From NCBI RefSeq assembly GCF_000622085.1, contig NZ_KK211395.1:1-60340 (forward strand): a stretch of 60,340 nucleotides of DNA. The letters run 5' to 3'. Positions 39,309 through 48,500 of this stretch are shown in pieces. This DNA comes from Butyrivibrio proteoclasticus P6B7. Its GTDB lineage: Bacteria > Bacillota > Clostridia > Lachnospirales > Lachnospiraceae. Each line of letters begins with the position of its first letter. Position 1 is the first letter of the stretch. The translations under genes and the position numbers were made by a program. Below the pieces are notes generated by a model. The model made no database searches. It saw only the letters and a program-made list of their open reading frames with translations, and was not told the DNA's origin.

Positions 39309-41646
39309 GATTCTAAACTTCTACAAAAAAGAAACGGAACTGGACATTATCTTTTTCAAGCTCCTGGGAACAGCTGGCGCCATCATCTCTCTTGTTGGCG
39401 CCATTCAGTCTGTTTTTACGATCACAGATTTATCCGGCTTCGCAATCAACATGGCGGCGGCCCTGGGCAGCATCGCACTGATCTACTTCGTAGACCGCAC
39501 CGGCCATTACCTGCTTGGATACCTCATCACCTCCGTGGTGATATTCATGGGGCTTTTTGGCATGCTCTTTTTTGAGATGGGCGGCCTCTACGGCTCCATG
39601 CCCTATTTCTTTTCCTTCGGAATTCTGTTCACCCTGCTGATGTACAGGGACAAGCTCCTGATATTCATGGAGATCCTCCAGGTGTCCTTCTACGTGGCAA
39701 TCGCCCACGTGGCCCACATGCACCCTGAGCTGGTGAAGCCCTTCGACACACCGGCCAACCAGTTCTTCGACCAGATCTCCGGAATCGTCATCTCCAGCAT
39801 CGGCATCGGCGTCATCTTCATGCTGTACATCTTGGAATACCGCAAGCAGCAGCGCCTGGCCCAGGAATCCAGTAACGCCAAAAGCGTGCTCCTTGCCAAT
39901 ATCAGCCACGAGATCCGAACTCCCATCAACATGCTCCTTGGCATGAACGAGATGATACTCCGGGAAGCCGAGAACAAGCAGATCGTGGAATATTCCCAGA
40001 ACGTTGATGCCGCAGGTAGACAGCTCCTTTTCATGGTCAATCAGTTCCTGGACCTGTCCCGAATCGACATGGGCAAGGAGGAGCTCTTCGAAGAGAAGTT
40101 CAATTTAAAAGACCTGATCGATATCCTCCAGGGCTACTACAAGAAGGAGGCTGACAGTAGGCGCCTTGAATTCGTACTGGACACAGACAAAAACCTGCCT
40201 AAGTTCCTGATTGGCGACGCCCGTAAAATCACCCAGATACTGATGAATCTTTTATCCAACGCCTTTAAATACACCAAGGAAGGTATCATCGTCTTCAGCG
40301 TCTTAAAGCAAGCCGAGGACGACGACACCGTCACCCTGCACTTCGAAGTTTCCGACACCGGTATTGGAATCAAGAAGGAGGACCAGGACAGGATTTTCCA
40401 AAGCTTCGAAAGATCCGACATTGTCCGTAACCGCGGCATCGAGGGCACCGGCCTTGGCCTTGCCATCTCCGGCAACCTTGCTAAACTCCTGGGCACCCAG
40501 ATCCAGGTAAAGAGTAAATACGGCGAGGGCAGCCTTTTCTGGTTCGACCTAAAACTTAAGAAAACCACCGGCATAGAGGGCGAGCGCTCTTCCGACGATA
40601 CCTTCATCGCTCCCGACGCCCAGATCCTTGCCGTTGACGATAACAACATGAACCTGACGGTTCTTAAGTCCCTGTTAAAGCGCACCATGGTCAAGATTGA
40701 CACCGCTCAGTCCGCCCAGGAGTGTTACGACCTCTTTGGTAAAAGAGCTTACGACCTTGTCCTCATGGACTACATGATGCCTGACATTGACGGAATAGAG
40801 GCTATGGAGCACCTTCGCGCCATGGATGAAGCAAAGGGTAAGAAGACCCCAATCATCGTCCTTACCGCCGACGCCACTCCCGATCGCCGCAAACTCTTCA
40901 TGGAGAAGGGCTTTGATGACTACCTTCTTAAGCCTGTGGATGTGTCACTTCTTGAGAACGCCCTCATCAGGCACCTTCCGGAATCTATCGTCACCATCGT
41001 GGAGAAGGCCGACCAGCTCCAGGTTCCCGAGGAACTTATTGAAGAATTTACCAGCGACCTTGCTGAATACGATATTTCTTTTGACATGGCTATGAAGCAC
41101 CTAAGCGGCGACATCATGCAGTTCGTCAGGATCGCCCAGGTCTTCGTGGACCGCACCGATACCAGTATCGATGAGTTAAAAGAGCTAATTCAAAAGAAAG
41201 ACTACGAAAAAGCCGCGCTGATCATACACTCCGTGAAGGGCAACTCCGGAAACGTAGGCGCAGAGGACCTTTACTACAATGCAAGGCGTCTTGAGAGGCG
41301 CGCTAAAGATAACGACGGCGATTACGTGGAGGCGGCTTCAAAGCTCTTTTTCATGGAATGGGAGAGGGCGAAGGAGGGGCTGACTACCTTCCTTACTGAG
41401 TTTGAGAAGATCAGGCCAACTCTGGAGTCGGAGGATCAGGAGAATCTGAAGGCTCTTGATGAGAGCATGCTGGTGGATCGGCTCATAGAGGCCATCAGTA
41501 ACGGCAACCAGGCTCCGGCCCTTAAGTACATCGACGAGCTGGCGGCCAAATCCTGCGACAGCGCTGAGATCGGCGCCATCAGGGATGCGGTAAAAGACAT
41601 TGATTTTGACAGGGCGGAGGAACTGGCCCGGTCGTTAAAGAGGTAA
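39289..41646 (+). CDS. Membrane hybrid histidine kinase with REC and Hpt domains (785 aa)
   Basis: Six or so membrane helices fill residues 20-195 with no large outer domain. HisKA follows with H207 (ANISHEIRTPINMLLGM), then HATPase with NLLSNAFKYTKEG, DTGIGI and GTGLGLAI. A receiver domain has D494 (LVLMDYMMPD), and a C-terminal Hpt domain has H647 (IIHSVKGNSGN). The chain His-Asp-His is thus complete within one protein, and the last Asp is likely in the next gene's receiver. Because the sensor part is all membrane, signals may come from partner proteins such as the coiled-coil proteins encoded just upstream. The start lies inside the end of the previous gene. Confidence 0.9.
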   Translation: MNKILDKILNFYKKETELDIIFFKLLGTAGAIISLVGAIQSVFTITDLSGFAINMAAALGSIALIYFVDRTGHYLLGYLITSVVIFMGLFGMLFFEMGGLYGSMPYFFSFGILFTLLMYRDKLLIFMEILQVSFYVAIAHVAHMHPELVKPFDTPANQFFDQISGIVISSIGIGVIFMLYILEYRKQQRLAQESSNAKSVLLANISHEIRTPINMLLGMNEMILREAENKQIVEYSQNVDAAGRQLLFMVNQFLDLSRIDMGKEELFEEKFNLKDLIDILQGYYKKEADSRRLEFVLDTDKNLPKFLIGDARKITQILMNLLSNAFKYTKEGIIVFSVLKQAEDDDTVTLHFEVSDTGIGIKKEDQDRIFQSFERSDIVRNRGIEGTGLGLAISGNLAKLLGTQIQVKSKYGEGSLFWFDLKLKKTTGIEGERSSDDTFIAPDAQILAVDDNNMNLTVLKSLLKRTMVKIDTAQSAQECYDLFGKRAYDLVLMDYMMPDIDGIEAMEHLRAMDEAKGKKTPIIVLTADATPDRRKLFMEKGFDDYLLKPVDVSLLENALIRHLPESIVTIVEKADQLQVPEELIEEFTSDLAEYDISFDMAMKHLSGDIMQFVRIAQVFVDRTDTSIDELKELIQKKDYEKAALIIHSVKGNSGNVGAEDLYYNARRLERRAKDNDGDYVEAASKLFFMEWERAKEGLTTFLTEFEKIRPTLESEDQENLKALDESMLVDRLIEAISNGNQAPALKYIDELAAKSCDSAEIGAIRDAVKDIDFDRAEELARSLKR

Positions 41647-41663
41647 CCAAAGGATACTTTTTT
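41637..41663. repeat. Direct repeat upstream of the response regulator, copy 1
   Basis: AAAGAGGTAACCAAAGGATA followed by CTTTTTT. The same sequence with two or three changes recurs at 42477-42504 upstream of the giant gene. This copy overlaps the kinase stop codon. Confidence 0.75.
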
Positions 41664-41680
41664 ATTGAGGGTAGACTACT

Positions 41681-42343
41681 ATGATGGAAGTGAAGAAACC
41701 TGTAAAACGCGATAATTTGGATTCAAATTCGGAGGCGTGGATGGAAGGCTACCGAATTCTCTGTGTTGATGACGATATCAATATGCTAAACACCATAGAG
41801 GACATACTGATCAATACCGGTTATAGTGTAAGCCTTGCCAAATCAGGGAAGCAGGCCCTTGACTTCATCAGAAAGGGCATTGGCTATCAGCTGGTTCTTC
41901 TTGACGTGGACATGCCAGACATGGACGGCTATGAGACCTTCAGGGAGATCCGAAGCCTTGAGCAGGGCAGAGGTGTGCCCATCATCTTCCTGACAGCTAT
42001 GGATGGAGCGGACTTTGAGATAAAGGGCTTTGAATACGGCGCTGCAGACTACATCACCAAGCCCTTCGTTAAGAGCGTGTTCCTGGCGAGGGTCAAGAAC
42101 CGCATTTCTACGCCCCTTCGGCAAAAAGATATACAGACTGACAACTACCGTAAGCTGGCAGGAAAGCTCACAGACCTTGAGCTGAAGGTTTCCGAGTACA
42201 TCGCAGAGGGCCTCTCCAACCAGGAGATTGCCGAGAAGACCAACTACTCCTACGGCTACATCAAGCGCGTGGTTTCTGGAATCCTTGAGAAGACGGAGAT
42301 GGAGAAGAGATCCGATATCAGGCAGTTCCTGAAGGGCGAGTAA
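41681..42343 (+). CDS. REC-LuxR response regulator (220 aa)
   Basis: Residues about 24-140 form a receiver with phospho-acceptor D75 (LVLLDVDMPDMDG), acidic VDDD near the front, the Thr of IIFLTAMDG and Lys of YITKPFV. A LuxR/GerE-type HTH follows (LTDLELKVSEYIAEGLSNQE, then IAEKTNYSYGYIKRVVSGIL). A 23-residue lead precedes the receiver. It is 35 bases after the kinase gene and is the likely final acceptor of its Hpt phosphate. The twin direct repeat before this gene and before the giant gene is a candidate binding site. Confidence 0.9.
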   Translation: MMEVKKPVKRDNLDSNSEAWMEGYRILCVDDDINMLNTIEDILINTGYSVSLAKSGKQALDFIRKGIGYQLVLLDVDMPDMDGYETFREIRSLEQGRGVPIIFLTAMDGADFEIKGFEYGAADYITKPFVKSVFLARVKNRISTPLRQKDIQTDNYRKLAGKLTDLELKVSEYIAEGLSNQEIAEKTNYSYGYIKRVVSGILEKTEMEKRSDIRQFLKGE

Positions 42344-42422
42344 ATAATAGTCATTGAATCGTGGATATAGATGAGATGATTCTATATGGTTTACGTATAT
42401 TTATAAATAATTGAAACTCATG

Positions 42423-42464
42423 GAGATAGTTCTTTTAACAGGCTAAAAGAACTATCTCTTTTTT
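42423..42464 (+). terminator. Terminator built from an inverted pair of the dispersed word
   Basis: GAGATAGTTCTTTTA (42423-42437) and TAAAAGAACTATCTC (42444-42458) are perfect 15-bp arms, followed by a T-run. Both arms are the AGTTCTTTT variant of the dispersed word. It separates the kinase-regulator unit from the giant gene. Confidence 0.88.
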
Positions 42465-42476
42465 AGTTGGGGATGA

Positions 42477-42504
42477 AAAGAGGTAACCAAAAGATACTTA
42501 TTTT
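42477..42504. repeat. Direct repeat upstream of the giant gene, copy 2
   Basis: AAAGAGGTAACCAAAAGATA followed by CTTATTTTTA, nearly identical to the copy at 41637-41663. It lies 66 bases before the start of the giant gene and after the terminator, in the expected promoter region. Confidence 0.75.
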
Positions 42505-42569
42505 TATACGGCAAATTGTTAAGATAGACAGTGGGTACGAAACGTTTTTTATGAGAGGCGGTAAAAAAT

Positions 42570-45500
42570 ATGAAAAAGAGGTTCTTGACTAAGTTGCTTG
42601 CCATAGTGATGAGTGTCGGACTGGTACTTCATCCAGTGGCTGTTTATGCAGAGGATCCGGTAGAGGGAGACGTGCCTGCTACCATTCTTGACGTGGACCA
42701 GAACGAAGAATCTGGCGATGAGTCCGGCGGCTCAGGCGATGGAGCTGGCGTAGAGGATCCAGATCAGGATCCTGACTACGTGCCAGAACAGAATCCAGAA
42801 GATAATCCTGATTATGTGCCTCCAGTAGACAATAACCAGGATCCTAACGCTGCGCCTTCAAATAACCCAGAGGAATTAGTGGGTGATGAAGATGACGATG
42901 ATGATGAGTCTGACGCGGCAGCAGAGCAGGATTCAGCAGAGGGCGAAGAGGACGCTGAGGAAGAAGAGGAAGCTCTTTTAACACTTGGTGCAACTAGAGG
43001 GTTTCTCGTAAATATCAGTAACATGAGAATAGAGGGCGATTATATTCTATGGGACGAAGTAGGTGGCGCTGGGTACTATAAGCTTGAAGTTGCTGGACAT
43101 TCATCAGTTGGCTTGGATCGCTTGATTAATTTGAGATCTAAGTGCGAATATTGGAATCTTGATTATGGTACATATGATGTCACAGTTACTGCTCTGGCGC
43201 AGAGTGGTGAAAAGGTTTCAAGACCATGTACGGTTAGCTATACCTATGCTCCAGAAAAAGAAACACTTCCAGAGCTTCAGAATGTACGCATCGAGGGAGA
43301 CTACTTATACTGGGATCTTTTAGATGGCGCAGATATGTACACTGTCACAATAGGTGGGCAAGGTGATAATTGCAATAATTCGCCTTTGAATCTTTATGAT
43401 GAGTGTAGTCATCTTAATATGCAACCAGGAACTTATGAGGTAAAAATCGTTGCAATCAATATTGACATGGAGGACCTGTCAGAAGAGGTTGTTGCAGGAG
43501 AGTATACCTATAGTGAAAAAGCTGAGAAAACTCTGATAAAGACCGTAACTGTACAGACTGATGCAAGTAGTATTGCAAAAGAAGATGGTGAGACTTCTAC
43601 TGTACAGATAATAAGCGTTGATAGACCGGAAGTGATTGTAGAATTCAATTCGTGGGTTAAAATTACTGATGATGGAAAAGATCAATTGGATTTCGGAAAT
43701 ACATTTATTACAGGTAAGTACAGAATAGATCTTTCGGTTAGTCTTAAACCAGAGTATTCAGATTCATTTGAAATAGATGAAGACTTACTACTTGTAATTG
43801 ATGGCGTAGCTTGTAAATGTTACATCATCTATGACTGGAATGGAGAAATAGAATACTGTTTCAGATCTGAGCCATATATAGTTGGAGACATTCCGACTCC
43901 AACTCCTCCTCCAGAACTTCAGAATGTTCGTATAGAAGGAGATTACTTATACTGGGATCTTTATGATGGTGCGAATAGCTATTATATAACTATAGGTAAT
44001 GACATTAGAGTTACTACCTCTGGTTCGTCTTATGATCTTTATGAGGAGTGTGCGCACAAATATGCAGACCCTGGGACTTATGAAATAACAATCGTTGCAA
44101 AGAGTGGAGACGAGTATATTACAGAAACTGCTGCTGCAGGAGAATTTATCTATAGCGGAAATCCTACAGTGCATGTTGAGGGAGATGTTGCATACTGGAA
44201 GGCATCTTCTGATGCTGTGACATTCTATCTTGAAATTATAGGTCATTATGGAAGCGTAAATCTCGACAGCAGGTCTTATAATCTTGCAGATTTTTGTTAC
44301 GAGGCTAAATTGGAAGCAGGAATCTATAAGATGCGTCTCAGTGCTTACAATTCTTCAGGTAGTACTTATGGATCATGTGAGTTTGATTATACTTATGTAC
44401 CTAGGAAAACTTGGGTTAAAAGCATATCTGTACGTTCTAATGCAAGAAGTATTATGAGAACGAATGGTCAGACTGACGGTGTACAGATAACAAATAATGA
44501 TATACCGGAAATAGTTGTAGAGTTTTCTGGGTGGGTTAAAGTTCAAGATGATGGAACAGAGCAACACTATAATGGTTCTACATTTACTCCAGGTAAGTAC
44601 AAAATGAATCTTACAGCTTCTTTTGATAAGGAGAAGTATGGGGATTTAATTGAAATAGATGAATATCACATACAGCTTTTTGTTGATGGTGTAGCTTGTT
44701 CTAATGAAGGTAGAGAAGTATCTTATGGAACAAAGTATAAATACTTTTTTAAATCTGCAGAATATACGGTTAATGATGCTACAACTATACTTCCAAAGCT
44801 TCAGAACGTTCGTATAGAGGAGGATTACTTATACTGGGATCTTTTAGATGGCGCAGATTTATACAATGTGTCTATAGGTGATGTGAGTGATAACTACACA
44901 AAATCACCAGTGAATCTTTCTGATGCATGTGAAAACTTAGGTATAAAACCAGGGACTTATGAAGTCAGAATTGTTGCAATTAATGGCGACATGGATGACG
45001 TATCAGAGGAGGCTGTTGCAGGAGAGTATGCCTATAGCTATAAAGAAAAGATTGAGATAACAAGCGGATCAGCTACTAGCAATATTGCTGATATTCTTGT
45101 GGCTCGTCAAAATGTTGCTTATCCTACTTTTAGTAGCGATGATCATTTGAAAGTAACTCCGTATTATTGGCAATATCTAAAAGATGGTAATTGGAAGGAT
45201 TATGATAGTGAGATTTTTAGGGCGGGAAAATATAGATTGATGGTTTCTGTATTGCCAGATAGTGGTGATTATGAAATCAATGGAGAAATACAGTTTAATG
45301 TTAATGGAATAGGATGGACATATTTTGGAAACGTAGTTGATTCTAAAGCGAAAGTTATAGGTAATTATTTCTTATCACCTGAGTTTACGGTTGAAAAATC
45401 AACTACACTTGTTGAGCTTCAGAATGTTAGCTTACAGGGAAAATATATATATTGGGATGAAATTCCTGATGAAATTGCAGATGTCTTCAGGTATGAAATA

Positions 45501-48500
45501 AGTGTTGCTGGTAGGACTTGGTGGACATTCCATTCTCCATTTAATATCAGGGAGATGTTAGATGAAATAAAGAATGTAGAAGACCCTGATCTTGAATATG
45601 GAACCTATACCGTCAGCATTGCTGCAGTGGATTATGATTATATACCAGTTTCAGAAGCATATGATTTAGAGTACACATATAAAGAAAATACACTTCCTAA
45701 TCTTCAGAATGTCCGCATAGAGGGAAATTACTTATACTGGGATTCTCTGGATGGTGCAGAGATATATAAAGTTTCTGTAGGTACTAAGAGTGATAACTTT
45801 GGAAGCTCACCTGTGAATCTTTCTAGTGCCTGTGAAGATTGGCGTATGGTACCAGGGAGTTATGAAGTTAAAATCGTTGCAATTACAAGTGACATGAATG
45901 ACGATTTGTCACAAGTGGCTGTTGCAGGTGAGTATATCTATAACTATAAAGAAAGGATCGAGATAACAAGCGGATCAGCAACTCACGATATTGCTGATGT
46001 TCTTAAGGTCGGCCAAGATGTTTCTTATCCTACTTTTAGTAGTGATGATCATTTAAAAGTAACTCCAAATTATTGGTTATATTATGATGGCATTAGATGG
46101 TACCAATATACTGATGCGACATTTAGGGCAGGAACATATAAATTGAGGGTTACTGTAGTACCAGATAATGATGATTATGTAATCAATAAAGAAATAGATT
46201 TTTATACAAATGGAGAGAGATGGACATATGAAGGAAAAGTATCTGGTTTTGTGTCGAAATTAGGAGGTAATTTTTTATTATCGCCTGAGTTTACGATTGA
46301 TAATACTACAACTACACTTCCTAAGCTTCAGAATGTCCGCATAGAGGGAGACTACTTATACTGGGATCTTTTAGATGGCGCAGATATGTATAATGTTGCC
46401 ATAGGTGATGTGACGGATAACTATATAACATCACCTGTGAATCTTAATGAGATGTGTAAATCCTTGGGCATACAACCAGGGACTTATGAGGTCAAGATTG
46501 TTGCAATCGATGGTGACATGGATGACCTGTCAGAGAAGTCTGTTGCAGGAGAGTATACCTATAGTGAAAAAGCTAAACAAGTCCTGGACCTTAGTACTGT
46601 GCACGTTGAGGGAAATCTTTTATATTGGGAGACTTCCCAAGAATCATTAGGATACAGGCTTGATATTGGTGATGACCTGAAAGCGATTTTTGTCGATGGC
46701 ATGCCTTTTGACCTTGCAGATTGCTGCCATGATAAGGGGCTGGAGGCAGGAGCCTATAAGATGAGGTTCTATGCGCTTGATACTAACCACAAGTATACAG
46801 AAGCATATGAGTTCGAATTTAATTATGTTCCTAAGAAAACCCTGATTAAGAGTGTATCTGTAAAGACTAATGCAAGCGACATTGCGAAATTAGATGGTAA
46901 GAGAACAGATGCACAGGTAACAAATAGCGAAACACCAGAAGTAACTGTAGGATTCTATAGGTGGCTTAAAGTTAAAGATGATGGAACAGATCAATCCTAT
47001 TACGGAACTACATTTACTCCAGGCAAGTACAGAATAGAGCTTACAGCTTATCTTGATCCAGACTACGCAGATTCATTTGAAATTGATAAAGGCTTACAGC
47101 TTGTAATTGATGGAGTAGCTTGTGACTATTACACAGTTATTGTTTGGAATGGATCAAGAAATGTTTACTACTTCAAATCTGGTGAATATACAGTTGAAGA
47201 TACTACAACTCCTCTTCCAGAGCTTCAGAATGTTCGCATTGAGGGAGATTACTTATATTGGGATTCTATAGATGGCGTAAATAATTACATTGTTTCTATA
47301 GATGGTGTGCGTAGTAACTATGGACAAGCACCTGTGAATCTTTATAATGCATGTAAAAACTATGGCTTTGAGCCAGGAACTTATGAAGTCAAAGTTGTTG
47401 CAATTGGTGGCAACTTGGAAAGCTTATCAAAAGAGGCTGTTGCAGGTCAGTATATCTATGGTCCAAAAGGAGTTACTGAGATAACAAGTGCAGATGGCAC
47501 TCACGATATTAATGATATTCTTTTGATTGGCCAGAATACTGTCTTTCCTACCTTTACTAGTAGCACTCACTTACAAATAAATTCACTTCAGTGGCAAATA
47601 TTAGAAGATGACAGTTGGAAAACATATGGAAAATCAACTTTTGTGCCAGGAACATATAGATTATTGGTTTCTGTATTGCCAGAAAGTGATGACTACAAAA
47701 TTGAAAGAGCAATAAAGTTTGTAGCTAACGGAGTGAGCTGGGAATATGCCGGAAATGTGGTTGATACCGACGCTTCAGTCATAGGTAATTATTTCTATTC
47801 ACCTGCGTTTACAGCTATGGATCCTTCAATTACGCTTACAGAACTTCAGAATGTCCGCATAGATGGAGATATGCTCCGTTGGGACGCAGTTGAAGGAGCC
47901 TCAATGTATCGAATTGTTGCTGTTGAAAGAACTGAGTGGGCAACGGGAACTGAGTTTAATGTTAGAACCATGTTTGATGCTATAAAGAGCAGTGACCCTG
48001 ATCTTGGATATGGAACCTATATTGTCAAAATTACTGCAGTGAATAGTGATAAAACACCACTTTCAGAAACGTATGAGATTAGTTATACATATACCTACAT
48101 ACCTGGAAAGACTGAGATAACAAGCGGAACAGCAACTCACAACATTGATGAAATTCTCAAGGATGGCCAAACTGTAGCTCTTCCTACGTTTAGTAGTGAT
48201 GATCATTTAAAGGTAACTCCATTCTATTGGCAGTATCAAGATAACTATATGTGGAGCCAGTATAATGAGGCGACTTTCAAACCAGGAACATATAGAATAA
48301 TGGTTTCTGTATTGCCAGATAGTGATGATTACGCAATCACTGATGAAATAGAGTTTTATGCTAATGGAGAGCAATGGACATTTAATGGAGTCATAGTTGG
48401 TACTGATACGAAAGTTATAGGAAATTATTTCGTATCACCTGAGTTTACGATTGGAAATACTGATCCAGAGCCAGAAAAGACAGTTATTTCCGAGATTAAC

